A DNA stretch of 64,000 bases from assembly GCA_001829185.1 (NCBI GenBank), contig MIAR01000004.1, forward strand, positions 62,001-126,000. The letters are read 5' to 3'. Below the pieces are notes generated by a model that was given only the letters and a program-made list of their open reading frames with translations, made no database searches and was not told where the DNA came from. The stretch is from Spirochaetes bacterium GWB1_60_80 (GTDB lineage Bacteria > Spirochaetota > Spirochaetia > Treponematales > UBA12059). Shown here piece by piece: positions 34,593-43,295 of the stretch; within the stretch, counting starts at the first letter, position 1, and each line of letters begins with the position of its first letter. A program made the translations under genes and the position numbers.

Positions 34593-36298
34593 AATCGGCC
34601 CACCGGCCGACTCTGCTGACAACTCCGTCTGCCGGCTCCGCCCGGCTGACGGCACAGTCAGCCGGGATTCAAGGCTGGCGCTGGGCGAGCCGGTTCAGTA
34701 GCGGCCTGCTGCTGCCGCTACTGGGCGGGCTGATCCTCCTGCCGCTGCTATTCGCTTTCAAGCCCTTGCTCGATGGCGGGCTGCTGGCCAACTTGGGCCG
34801 GGCTGTCCGTGATACCCGCTTCGTCAACTCCTTCGCTTTCGGCATCAAGCAAGCCCTGGCCAGCTGTCTGTTGTCGTTGGCGCTAGGCTTGCCGGCGGCC
34901 TTCCTGTTGGCCAGGCGGCGTTTCCCGGGCAAGCGCCTGCTGGCCGCCCTGGCGGCCGTGCCCTTCACCGTGCCGGCCTTGATCGTCGGCATCGGCTTCG
35001 TGCTGTATTACGGCCGCAATGGCTACCTGAACCGCCTGCTGATGGACTGGCTGTCGCTGGACCAGCCCCCCTTGACCTTCCTCTACTCATTCGGCGGCGT
35101 CATCCTAGCGCACGGCTTCTACAATTTCCCGCTGGTCATGCGCTTCGTGGCCGATGCCTGGGAGCGAGTCCCCCTCAGCCAGGCCGAAGCGGCCCGCTTG
35201 CTCGGGGCCAGCGAATTCCGGATATTCAGGACCATAACCCTGCCGTCGATCGGACCGGCTATCGGTTCGGCCGCCTCCTTAACCTTCCTGCTCTGCTTTT
35301 TCAGCTTCGTCATCGTCATGCTGTTTGCCGGACCGGGCGTGGCGACGCCGGAGGTCGAATTGTACCGGGCGGCCCGCTTCGACTTTGACTTACCGCTGGC
35401 CAGCGCCTTTGCCCTGGCTGAAACCATCCTGGCCTTGAGCTTACTAGCGCTGTATGCCTGGTTTGAAAACAAGCATGCCCCCTTGCGCCTGGAAACCGCG
35501 CCACGACAGCCGGCCAGCGCCTTCCGCACCCGGGCTGGTCGCTGGGCCGCCCTGGCCTTCGCCCTCGTAATGGTGGTATTCCTGGGTGGGCCGCTACTGG
35601 CCATCGGCCTGGAATCATTCGATACCAGCGGCCGAAGGAACGCGACCGTGGCCGGTACGGGCCACAGCGAATTTGGTGTGGCTAATTACCGGCGACTACT
35701 GAGCACCCCGCACTTTGGTCAGGCGGCACTCAACACGCTCTTGTTGGGTTTGCTATGCGCCACCCTGGCCGGTCTGGTCGGGTTTGGCCTCCATCTGGCC
35801 GTGCGCCGAAGTCGTGCCACTACCCTGACTAAGGTCCTGCCGATGCTACCGCTAGCCATTTCCGGCGTTGTCCTCAGTTATGGCTGGACCAGCCTACTGC
35901 AGGGCTCGTCGCTCCTGGTCATCGCCTTGGTCCAGACGGTTTCCGTCTATCCCTTCATCTTCAAGGCCATCCAGTCCAGCCTGGGCAAGGCCGACGAACG
36001 CTATTCGCAGGCGGCCCAAACCCTGGGCAGCAGTCGCTGGACGGCCGCGCTGCGGGTTAGCCTGCCTTTGGCTCTGCCAGCCCTGTTGTCGGGCATGGCC
36101 TTTGCCTTCGCTATCAGCGCCGGCGACGCCACCGCCCAAATCGTGGCGCCGGTCAGTGGCTTCGAGACGATGGCCTCCTACCTGTACCGGCTGGCCGGGT
36201 CGTATCGTTTCAGTACGGCCTGTGCGGTGGCCGTCTTACTGTCCATCCTGACTGGGCTGATCTTCCTCATCAAGGATTATTCACATGATGCAACTTGA
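34589..36298 (+). CDS. thiP: Thiamine ABC transporter, permease
   Basis: A 569-residue double-length permease with two homologous halves of about six membrane helices each. Each half has an EAA-type loop that contacts the ATPase: AEAARLLGASEFRIFRTITL in the first half and SQAAQTLGSSRWTAALRVSL in the second. The fused arrangement is standard for ThiP and iron (FbpB-type) permeases. Located between thiB and thiQ with overlaps on both sides. Confidence 0.93.
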   Translation: MKSAHRPTLLTTPSAGSARLTAQSAGIQGWRWASRFSSGLLLPLLGGLILLPLLFAFKPLLDGGLLANLGRAVRDTRFVNSFAFGIKQALASCLLSLALGLPAAFLLARRRFPGKRLLAALAAVPFTVPALIVGIGFVLYYGRNGYLNRLLMDWLSLDQPPLTFLYSFGGVILAHGFYNFPLVMRFVADAWERVPLSQAEAARLLGASEFRIFRTITLPSIGPAIGSAASLTFLLCFFSFVIVMLFAGPGVATPEVELYRAARFDFDLPLASAFALAETILALSLLALYAWFENKHAPLRLETAPRQPASAFRTRAGRWAALAFALVMVVFLGGPLLAIGLESFDTSGRRNATVAGTGHSEFGVANYRRLLSTPHFGQAALNTLLLGLLCATLAGLVGFGLHLAVRRSRATTLTKVLPMLPLAISGVVLSYGWTSLLQGSSLLVIALVQTVSVYPFIFKAIQSSLGKADERYSQAAQTLGSSRWTAALRVSLPLALPALLSGMAFAFAISAGDATAQIVAPVSGFETMASYLYRLAGSYRFSTACAVAVLLSILTGLIFLIKDYSHDAT

Positions 36299-37352
36299 GG
36301 TTCGAAACCTGCGCAAGCGCTGGCCAGAACTGACCATCGACGCCGCTTTCACCGTCGAGGCCGGCTCGCTGTTGGCCATCGTCGGCCCGTCCGGTTGCGG
36401 TAAAAGCACCATCCTCAGGATGATAGCCGGCTTGTTGCCGGCCGACAGTGGCCAACTGATCGTCAACGGACGCGATATCTCCGCTGCCCTGCCGCGGGAA
36501 CGCAGCGTCGGCATGGTTTTCCAGGATTATGCCCTGTTCCCGCATCTCGATGTCGGTGCTAATGTCGGGTACAGTCTGGCCGGCCTGGGCCGGCTGGAGA
36601 GAGCCCGGCAGGTGCAACACTGGCTGGACTTGGTGGATCTGAACGGGTATGCCAAGCGAAAAATCCACGAGCTTTCCGGCGGCGAAAAACAACGGGTCGC
36701 CCTGGCGCGCACCTTGGCGGCCAAGCCGGCGGTAATTCTGTTCGACGAGCCGTTATCTTCGCTGGACGCCGGCCTGCGCCAACGCCTGCGCCAGGAATTG
36801 CGCGAAGAGCAGCTGCGTCTGGGCTTCACCGCCATTTACGTTACCCATGACCTAGAAGAAGCGATGGCCCTGGCCGACCAGGTAGCCATCATGGTGGATG
36901 GCCGCATCCTCCAGGTGGGGAGCCCCGAGCTGGTCTGGCGCAATCCGACCAGCGTCCAAGCCGCCACCTTCCTTGGCAACATGGTCGTCGTCCCTGTACT
37001 GGCGGTCTACCCTCAAGCCGAGGGCGGAGTACACCTTGATACCGGCTTGGGCAAGGTAGCCTGCTCCCAGCCGCCTCAGCCGCCGGATGGCTTGCCCAGC
37101 GATGCCACTCCGCTGGCCTTGGCCTTTGACCGCGGCAAGGCCCTGCCTGACGTGCCGGAACCGGCGGCCGGCGACCTGGTCTTTCCCGGCCGCTGCCTGC
37201 GCTCGGACTTTCTGGGCGACTTCCGCGATTATGCGATACAGAGCCATGAGTCCAACCTGATGCTGCGCGGTCCCGCCGAAACAAGCATCCAGGTCGGAAC
37301 CGATCATGACTTTACGATACCGTCCGGTCAGCTGGTGTGGCTATACCGTTAA
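36285..37352 (+). CDS. thiQ: Thiamine ABC transporter, ATP-binding protein
   Basis: A 355-residue ABC ATPase. Walker A GPSGCGKSTI, Q-loop VFQDYALFPH, signature LSGGEKQRVALARTL, Walker B VILFDEPLSSLD and H-loop VTHDLEEA are intact. E. coli ThiQ is much shorter (~230 residues); here a C-terminal TOBE-like domain (residues ~240-355) is present, as in iron or spermidine transporters. It overlaps thiP by 14 nt and ends the riboswitch-controlled operon. Confidence 0.92.
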   Translation: MMQLEVRNLRKRWPELTIDAAFTVEAGSLLAIVGPSGCGKSTILRMIAGLLPADSGQLIVNGRDISAALPRERSVGMVFQDYALFPHLDVGANVGYSLAGLGRLERARQVQHWLDLVDLNGYAKRKIHELSGGEKQRVALARTLAAKPAVILFDEPLSSLDAGLRQRLRQELREEQLRLGFTAIYVTHDLEEAMALADQVAIMVDGRILQVGSPELVWRNPTSVQAATFLGNMVVVPVLAVYPQAEGGVHLDTGLGKVACSQPPQPPDGLPSDATPLALAFDRGKALPDVPEPAAGDLVFPGRCLRSDFLGDFRDYAIQSHESNLMLRGPAETSIQVGTDHDFTIPSGQLVWLYR

Positions 37353-37372
37353 AAACTGGCGCAAGCTGGCTC

Positions 37373-37400
37373 TTGTAAAGAAGTTTGAATGAATTATACT
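37373..37400 (+). promoter_or_regulatory. Promoter of the memo-ammecr1 pair
   Basis: TTGTAA (37373-37378), 16 nt, TATACT (37395-37400), 13 nt before the ATG. The leader would be only ~7 nt and has no Shine-Dalgarno. Confidence 0.5.
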
Positions 37401-37413
37401 TTCACGATAACAG

Positions 37414-38241
37414 ATGAATACGACCAGCAAGCACCGGGAGCCGATATTCGCCGGCATTTTTTACCCGGACGATGCCCAATTCCTCGACGACCTGATTGCC
37501 ATGGCAGTGCAGTCCGCCCAGCCGGGCCGCTTCGGAGCCAAGGCTTTATTGATTCCTCATGCCTGTTTTGATTATATCCATGGTCTGCAGGCTATTGCCT
37601 GGAAATCGGCTACCGGCAACCGCCACCCCATCGATACCATATTCATCCTGGCCGATACCACCCACTACGACAAGCCGGCTATTATTTTACCGGAATCGGA
37701 TTTTTTCGATACGCCGATCGGTTCTATCCGGATAAATCAGAACAGTTGCGCCGAAATATTAGCCAGCAGCACTATTGTGCATATCGACGATATCGCCCAC
37801 ATGAAGGAACACAGCATCGAAGTGCAGCTACCCTTCATGAAAAAACTGTTCCCGGAGGCCAGCCTGGTGCCTATTTTACTGGCTGGCAAGGGCGATGCCA
37901 TCGCCCGCATCGTCAGCAATATCCTAGACATCCTGCTGCTGGAAGGCTCGACCGGCCGGCTTATGGTCAGCAGCAGCAACATCGCCTCGTCAGTCTTGCC
38001 ACAGAAGGCCAGCCAACTGGCGGCGAAAATGCTCGAGAACATCAGCCGTTTCAACCGGGATGGCTTGTACCGGGATACGGTCGATTATGCCCACGTCGCG
38101 GTAGGCAGCATCGCGGCCGTGCTTGGCTTGAGCCATCTAGCCGGCAGCGAATTCTGCCTGCTCGGCCAGGCTGATTCCGGTATCCTGCGGGATAATAATG
38201 TCGAATCGATTGTGCAGTACGCGGCGGCAGGATGGTATTAA
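37414..38241 (+). CDS. amrB: MEMO1-family protein (AmmeMemoRadiSam system protein B)
   Basis: A 275-residue homologue of human MEMO1 and bacterial AmmeMemoRadiSam protein B. Conserved parts are IFAGIFYPDDA, LIPHACFDYIHG (first metal His), ADTTHYDKPAI (second His) and HSIEVQLPFMKKLFP. In the family the next metal segment is SSDxxHY with Asp and His, and a Cys follows in CGxxP; here these read SSSNIASS and HVAVGSIA. The third metal ligand and the cysteine therefore appear to be lost. It is followed 1 nt later by the AMMECR1 gene. The radical-SAM partner of the trio is not in the window. Confidence 0.85.
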   Translation: MNTTSKHREPIFAGIFYPDDAQFLDDLIAMAVQSAQPGRFGAKALLIPHACFDYIHGLQAIAWKSATGNRHPIDTIFILADTTHYDKPAIILPESDFFDTPIGSIRINQNSCAEILASSTIVHIDDIAHMKEHSIEVQLPFMKKLFPEASLVPILLAGKGDAIARIVSNILDILLLEGSTGRLMVSSSNIASSVLPQKASQLAAKMLENISRFNRDGLYRDTVDYAHVAVGSIAAVLGLSHLAGSEFCLLGQADSGILRDNNVESIVQYAAAGWY

Positions 38242-38242
38242 G

Positions 38243-38797
38243 ATGACTATGGCACTGAACGAGGCTGACCGAACAAGTTTGCTGGCCACGGCCAGGGAAA
38301 CCATCGCTGCCAAGCTCCAGAACAGACCGCCGATCTACCCGCCTTACAGCGAGGCCGTGCTCCAAACGGGAGGGGCTTTCGTAACCTTGCATCAAGCGGG
38401 CCGCTTACGGGGTTGTATCGGCCGGATGAGCGCCGAACTTTCCATCCTGGAAACCGTTCAGACCATGGCTCAGGCCGCCGCTTTCGAGGATCCACGCTTC
38501 CCGCCCCTCGACTCCAGCGAATTGCCAACGGTGAAGCTGGAAATTTCCGTACTCAGCCCGCTGGAACCGATTAGCCTCTCCGCCATTCAGATTGGAGTCC
38601 ACGGCGTCTACCTGCGCTATCGGGGCCGCAGCGCCGTCTTTCTGCCTCAAGTCGCGCCTGAGCAAGGCTGGGACATCGACAGTCTTTTAGAAAACTTGTG
38701 CTACAAGGCTGGTTTGGCGGCCGGTTCACAGCAGCAGCCAGGCGCCGAATTGCTGGGCTTCACCGCCCTGGTTTTTAGCGAACCGCAAGATCGGTAA
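38243..38797 (+). CDS. amrA: AMMECR1-domain protein (AmmeMemoRadiSam system protein A)
   Basis: A 184-residue AMMECR1 protein. The hallmark LRGCIG motif is present (residues ~51-56), followed by AAFEDPRFPPLDSSELPTVK and LEISVLSPLEPI, and FLPQVAPEQGWD with LLENLCYKAGL near the C-terminus. Molecular function in bacteria is unknown; co-occurrence with MEMO1 and a radical-SAM protein suggests a modification pathway. The ATG follows the previous stop by one nucleotide and has AGGATGG upstream. Confidence 0.88.
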   Translation: MTMALNEADRTSLLATARETIAAKLQNRPPIYPPYSEAVLQTGGAFVTLHQAGRLRGCIGRMSAELSILETVQTMAQAAAFEDPRFPPLDSSELPTVKLEISVLSPLEPISLSAIQIGVHGVYLRYRGRSAVFLPQVAPEQGWDIDSLLENLCYKAGLAAGSQQQPGAELLGFTALVFSEPQDR

Positions 38798-38871
38798 GCA
38801 GCCCGACACACACCGTACCCGAGAGGACAGACCAGAAAGGTCAGGCTATGGAGTTTTACTATACAATCCGA

Positions 38872-38877
38872 TAGTAT
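38872..38877 (+). promoter_or_regulatory. -10 box 7 nt before the 38885 gene
   Basis: TAGTAT stands 7 nt before the ATG and no Shine-Dalgarno is visible. The -35 at 17 nt (TGGAGT) is weak. This matches the leaderless layout of other genes in the window. Confidence 0.4.
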
Positions 38878-38884
38878 AGATACC

Positions 38885-40243
38885 ATGAAAGCAGACTTTC
38901 CCTTCGCCGTTCGCCTCATCCTTGGGTTGGTCCTTTGCGGCTGCCTGACCTTCCCGCTCAGAGGCCAATCCACTGAAGACCCCAGCGGCGCCTCCGATCA
39001 ACCAACTGGGCAGACGACGAGTCAACCGGCTGACCAAACGGCAACCGAAACCGCGGCTGACAACGAGGCCGAAGCGGTCTTTGCCCCTTTTGCCGACCGA
39101 ATCCGGGTTGGCAGCCGCGGTGCCCAGGTGGTCATCACGTGGCAAGACAGCGTCGATGTCACCAATGGCTACAGCATCTATCGCCACACCGCCTTGCCAA
39201 GCCTGGAAAACTACCAGGGAGCCATCAAGATCGGCGAGATCGGACAAGGCGTCCAGTCCTTCACCGCCACGATCCCGGACGAAACGCCTTATTACTACTT
39301 TCTGTTGGCCAAGACTGACAATGGCACGCTCTATGAAATCTTCATTCCGCTGCGCAATGTGACGCTGATGCCGGTTCAGGTGGTGGTCGAGATCAGCGAA
39401 GCGACGGCGGTTTCCGCTCAGCCCCAAATTACCAGCCTGCAAGCCGAGCTTGCCCAGGATGCCGTCAGGCTGAACCTCACCAGTAGCGGCGCCAGCGGGC
39501 GCGTCGTCCTCTACCGGTCAACCGACCAGATCGAATCGGCGGTGGACTTGCTGAATACCGTAGTCATCGCCATTCTTGACGCGAGCGAGACTAGGTTTCT
39601 GGATTATCCAATTCCCGGCATCGCCTATTATTATGCGGCCATCCCTGAAAGCCAGCTTAAAAGCGGCACCATCACTTTCAAGGCCGGCCAGAATACTACC
39701 AACCAGCCTATTTCCATCCAGGCCGGTTTGTACCGGATCGGCCTGCCGGAAGCGAACCCGGTATCGCGTTCCATGCCACTCCCCTTCCTGGTGCTCAACC
39801 GGGGGGTCAGCCAGGATATCGCCTTGGCCGGTCCCGGCCAGACCGAGCTCAGGAGCGTTAGTCCACCGACCGAAAAGGTAATCAGCGAACTACTAGCCAG
39901 GCTTGGACCAGCCGCCGCGCCAGTCCGCCCGGAGTTACTGTATCCTGGCGACCTGGCCCAGGCCAGCCGTTCGGCCGGCGAAGACTACTTGCTGCACCAG
40001 ATAATCAGCGGCGATTTCCAGAGCGGTAATTACGACAGCGCCGTTAGGAACCTGACGCTGTTCCTGTCCTTACCGCGCAGCGAAACCAACGCCACGTTGG
40101 CGCGCTTCTATCGTGGCCAGGCTTACGTGATGCTCGGTCTTTGGCGGGAAGCTTTTTTTGAGTTCTTGCAGACCCAGCAGGGCTATTACCTGGAAAGCTC
40201 CGGCTGGATCGACTACTTGCTGACCATTCTGCAATCACTCTAA
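38885..40243 (+). CDS. Exported fibronectin III-like / TPR-tail protein
   Basis: A 452-residue protein with a signal peptide (MKADFPFAVRLILGLVLCGC). Whether Cys18 or Cys20 is lipidated is uncertain. A Thr/Gln-rich spacer follows (residues ~30-60). Two FN3-like regions come next: RVGSRGAQVVITWQDSVDVT with NGYSIYRH, and QDAVRLNLTSSGASGRVVLY. The C-terminal ~90 residues look like TPR-type helices (GNYDSAVRNLTLFL, RFYRGQAYVMLGLWREAFFE). No specific family recognised. Its stop codon TAA is formed at the junction with repeat copy B: T and A come from the target site and the last A is the first base of the element. Confidence 0.7.
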   Translation: MKADFPFAVRLILGLVLCGCLTFPLRGQSTEDPSGASDQPTGQTTSQPADQTATETAADNEAEAVFAPFADRIRVGSRGAQVVITWQDSVDVTNGYSIYRHTALPSLENYQGAIKIGEIGQGVQSFTATIPDETPYYYFLLAKTDNGTLYEIFIPLRNVTLMPVQVVVEISEATAVSAQPQITSLQAELAQDAVRLNLTSSGASGRVVLYRSTDQIESAVDLLNTVVIAILDASETRFLDYPIPGIAYYYAAIPESQLKSGTITFKAGQNTTNQPISIQAGLYRIGLPEANPVSRSMPLPFLVLNRGVSQDIALAGPGQTELRSVSPPTEKVISELLARLGPAAAPVRPELLYPGDLAQASRSAGEDYLLHQIISGDFQSGNYDSAVRNLTLFLSLPRSETNATLARFYRGQAYVMLGLWREAFFEFLQTQQGYYLESSGWIDYLLTILQSL

Positions 40244-40373
40244 CAGGGTGTTGAAAAACGCGGATGCGGCTTTTCAACACTTCAAAAGCCGGTACAATTA
40301 CGCAGCATAGCGCAAGCTATGCGAGGAATTGTTAAGGTTGTTGAGAAAGCAACCGGCTTTTTCAACAACCTGC
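40243..40373 (-). repeat. 131-bp MITE-like element, copy B (inverted)
   Basis: Same element as at 15000-15130, in opposite orientation, near-identical in sequence and of equal length, flanked by TA (40241-40242 and 40374-40375). It sits between two convergent genes. It completes the TAA stop of the plus-strand gene and supplies the last residues (AGC) and TGA stop of the minus-strand cmk-like gene. Confidence 0.88.
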
Positions 40374-40910
40374 TAAAGTGCTATTGGCCAACGGTAATGC
40401 GCCTATAATGGCGCGCACGATACACGGCGGATCCAGCCGGGTGGCATTGATAACCAGATCGGCGAAGCCGTATTCATTATTGTCCAGGCCGTAGATTGCT
40501 CGATAGCGTTCGGTATCCATCTCGTCGCGCCGGTGGGTAAACGCCATAATCGCCGCCAAATCGCCGCCTTCCCGCTGATGCACGCGCCGAGCCCGAACCT
40601 CGGGGTCGGCCGTCAGGAAAACGCGTAGCTCGGCCTGGGGGAGCAACCAGATAGCCAGCCGCGAGCCGATAACACAATCCACGGCCTTGGTCATGGCAAC
40701 CTGGCGGGTATCGAGCATCCGGTCGAAGGAAAAATCGTTCTTGGCGGTTTCCAGCAAGGTGGTGAAGGGAAGCCCCAGCTCATCGGCCAGGTTATGGAAG
40801 GTATAATTGATCAGGCGCCGGTGCAAGACCTCAGCCAGCAGGCGCGACACCGTGGTATTCCCGCAGCCGCTCTTGCCGGAAATGGCGATGACCCGGGTTG
40901 GTTCGCTCAT
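40362..40910 (-). CDS. Cytidylate kinase-like protein
   Basis: A 182-residue P-loop kinase. The N-terminus VIAISGKSGCGNTTVSRLLA is a Walker A variant (GKSGCGNT, with Asn where Lys is usual, as in the cytidylate kinase 2/AAA_26 group of short CMP kinases). RVFLTADPEVRARRVHQRE and DRYRxxYGLD-like ERYRAIYGLDNNEYGFADLVI also fit. The role would be CMP/dCMP phosphorylation, but the Lys to Asn change should be checked. Its last three residues (AGC) and stop codon lie within repeat copy B; removing the element gives a predicted end NSTLE. It overlaps yicC by 4 nt. Confidence 0.72.
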   Translation of the reverse strand: MSEPTRVIAISGKSGCGNTTVSRLLAEVLHRRLINYTFHNLADELGLPFTTLLETAKNDFSFDRMLDTRQVAMTKAVDCVIGSRLAIWLLPQAELRVFLTADPEVRARRVHQREGGDLAAIMAFTHRRDEMDTERYRAIYGLDNNEYGFADLVINATRLDPPCIVRAIIGALPLANSTLAGC

Positions 40911-41770
40911 TCGATATTCCTTATCTGTTCACGGATATTCTCGACGGCTTCCTTGATAACGATCACCAGTAGGGCCATCTCCGACAGGCAATTCTTGGAA
41001 CCGATGGTATTGGCCTCGCGGTTGAGTTCCTGGCTGATGAAGTCCAGTTTCTTGCCGCAAGCCACCTCGTCCATGGCCGCCTGAAAGGCCGCCAGATGGG
41101 CTTTGAAGCGAACCAGCTCCTCATTGATGGTATGCTTGGCCAGATAGGCCGCAATCTCAGCCAGGATGCGGTTTTCATCGACCAGGGAACCCATGACTTC
41201 CTCGAAGCGCGAGCGGAGCCCGTTTTTAATGGCGGCATCCATTACCGGAACCTGCTGGCCGATAGCCTGAATGGCGGAGCTTAAAATTTCCAGTTTGGCC
41301 TGAATATCCAACCGGGTGGCAGCCCCTTCCCGGCGGCGGTCGGCGTCAAAATCCTGGATGCACTGAACCAAGGCCGGCTGGAAAGCCAGCCAGAATTCAT
41401 CGCCATCGATAGCCTTGTCAAACTGCAGGATATTTTCGAAAGCCAGGAGGTTAGCCAGGGTAAGGGGCTCCTCGATACCGGCCAAGTCGCGCATGCTGCG
41501 CAAGGCCACGAGCGCGTTAGCCAGATTCTCGCGGTTGACAAGCACGCCGCTGGTGGCCAAGTTGCCATCGGAGCGCACCGAGCATTCCACCTTGCCGCGA
41601 TGGATACGCTGCTCGATAGCCTCGCGGCAATTTCGCTCGATGGCTTGGAGGCTACCAGGCAATTGCAGCGAGACATCCAGGAAGCGGTTGTTCCATGACT
41701 TGATGGTAATGGTATAATTGACACCGGCAATAGAAACACGGTGACTGGCGTAGCCCGTCATGCTGATCAC
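40907..41770 (-). CDS. yicC: YicC-family endoribonuclease
   Basis: A 287-residue protein of the YicC family (YicC_N plus DUF1732). It begins MISMTGYASHRVSI, the typical SMTGFG-type start, then SWNNRFLDVSLQLPGSL. The C-terminal domain has LDFISQELNREANTIGSKN, almost identical to the family consensus LDFLxQExxREANTxxSK. E. coli YicC is reported as an endoribonuclease. It overlaps murC and the cmk-like gene by 4 nt, so the three genes form one operon. Confidence 0.94.
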   Translation of the reverse strand: MISMTGYASHRVSIAGVNYTITIKSWNNRFLDVSLQLPGSLQAIERNCREAIEQRIHRGKVECSVRSDGNLATSGVLVNRENLANALVALRSMRDLAGIEEPLTLANLLAFENILQFDKAIDGDEFWLAFQPALVQCIQDFDADRRREGAATRLDIQAKLEILSSAIQAIGQQVPVMDAAIKNGLRSRFEEVMGSLVDENRILAEIAAYLAKHTINEELVRFKAHLAAFQAAMDEVACGKKLDFISQELNREANTIGSKNCLSEMALLVIVIKEAVENIREQIRNIE

Positions 41771-43242
41771 GCGCCGCTCCCTTCAACACCAAGCCGGTAC
41801 AGCTCGTGCGACAGCTGCCAATTATCGCCAGCGCCCATACTGATAAAAAGATCACCGGACTGCAGAACGCCGCGCAGGTGCTCCACCGCCTCCAAGGGCT
41901 GCGAGAAGAATACGGCCGACACGCCGCGCTTCTGAATAGCCTCAAACAACATAAAGCCGTTTACCGGGTAGCTGTCCGGCGCGTTCTCGCGGGCCGATGG
42001 ATAGATATCGTGCAGTACCAGATAGTCGGCGTCGGCAAAGGCCTGGCTGAATTCGGTAAACAGGCTGGTAGTCCGAGAATAGGTATGGGACATGAAATCG
42101 ACCACCAAGCGACGGCCGGGATGGAATTGCCGCAGGCCTTGCAGTGTCAGACGAACGGCCGTGGGATGATGGGCATAATCATCCATGTAAACGATGCCGT
42201 TGGCCTCGCCGATTAGTTCGACGCGCCGACGCGAGCCCTTGAAAGCGGCGATGCCGGCGGCCAGGGCGGCAAACAGCCCGTTGTCCAGAACCCGCCCCGC
42301 CAGGTCGTGGATCAGCGTGCAATGGAGGGCGATGGCGCCAGCGGCATCGAGCACCAGGTGACGTCCCGGAAGATGCAGGGAATACGCCTGGCTGCCACTG
42401 GCCTGCAAGCAAAAATCGTTACTCGACAGACGCAGTCCGGCCGCATTCAGGCGCAACGATGTGATGCGGAAAGGCCCAGACGCTTCAAAGCCATAGGGAA
42501 TCTGGATCAGATCGGAACGTTGTGCCGCCATGATGGTAGCCAGTTCGGCCGCTCCCGGGTCGTCGGCGCAATAGACCAAGCGCCCGCCCTGGGGCAACAA
42601 AAGGCAAAACTCGACGAAGGCGGCCAGCATGGCCTGATAATCGGGATAATAATCCTGATGGTCCGGCTCGATACTGGTGACCAGTATGATGGCCGGCCGA
42701 AAATGGAGGAAATGCCGGCGGTACTCGCAGGTTTCGGCGATAAAATAATCACTACCCTGAACCAGCGTCGAGCGGTCGCCAAAAGAGCTGACCGCGCTAC
42801 CGGCCAGCACCGTGGCCGCTAACCCGGTGGCTTGCACCAGACTGCCGGCCAAGGCCGTTGTCGTGGTCTTGCCATGAACGCCGGCGATGGCGCACGAGAC
42901 CTGCAGGCCAGAGATGAGCCCCAAGGCCGTCGGGTAATTGATGACGAGGATGCCACGCTCAGCGGCGGCCAGCAACTCTTCGTGGCTGTCCGGTTTGTAG
43001 GCCGCGGAGTGCACAACCAGCTCGATGCCGTCGACTATATTTGAAGCCGAAAAAACTTTGACCGGTATGGACAAGCGGGCCAGGATGGCATCAGTATAGA
43101 AGGTCTCGCTGACATCGGACCCACTTAACGTGGCGCCATGCGCCTGGCACAACTCAGCCAAGGCGCACAGACCGGTGCCTTTGATGCCGACGAGATGAAT
43201 CCGTTTCCCTTTTAAGGAAGCCATTGACCGTAAATCAAGCAT
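41767..43242 (-). CDS. murC: UDP-N-acetylmuramate--L-alanine ligase
   Basis: Mur ligase that adds the first amino acid to the peptidoglycan stem. The 491-residue enzyme shows RIHLVGIKGTGLCALAELC at the N-terminus, HGKTTTTAL (ATP loop: VHGKTTTTALAGSLVQATG), ETCEYRRHFLHFRP, and VYMDDYAHHPTAVRLTLQGL. A related tripeptide ligase (Mpl) is possible. The ETCEYRR segment and SGSDVSETFYTDA fit MurC better. The predicted mRNA is leaderless: TATTAT ends 7 nt before the ATG and no Shine-Dalgarno is seen. Confidence 0.87.
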   Translation of the reverse strand: MLDLRSMASLKGKRIHLVGIKGTGLCALAELCQAHGATLSGSDVSETFYTDAILARLSIPVKVFSASNIVDGIELVVHSAAYKPDSHEELLAAAERGILVINYPTALGLISGLQVSCAIAGVHGKTTTTALAGSLVQATGLAATVLAGSAVSSFGDRSTLVQGSDYFIAETCEYRRHFLHFRPAIILVTSIEPDHQDYYPDYQAMLAAFVEFCLLLPQGGRLVYCADDPGAAELATIMAAQRSDLIQIPYGFEASGPFRITSLRLNAAGLRLSSNDFCLQASGSQAYSLHLPGRHLVLDAAGAIALHCTLIHDLAGRVLDNGLFAALAAGIAAFKGSRRRVELIGEANGIVYMDDYAHHPTAVRLTLQGLRQFHPGRRLVVDFMSHTYSRTTSLFTEFSQAFADADYLVLHDIYPSARENAPDSYPVNGFMLFEAIQKRGVSAVFFSQPLEAVEHLRGVLQSGDLFISMGAGDNWQLSHELYRLGVEGSGA

Positions 43243-43249
43243 GGATTGA

Positions 43250-43278
43250 ATAATAGCCGCTCCGCCTATTTATTGCAA
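43250..43278 (-). promoter_or_regulatory. Leaderless promoter of murC-yicC-cmk operon
   Basis: On the minus strand TTGCAA (43273-43278), 17 nt, TATTAT (43250-43255), then 7 nt to the ATG. Confidence 0.65.
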
Positions 43279-43295
43279 GAATCAGGCTATCCGCA

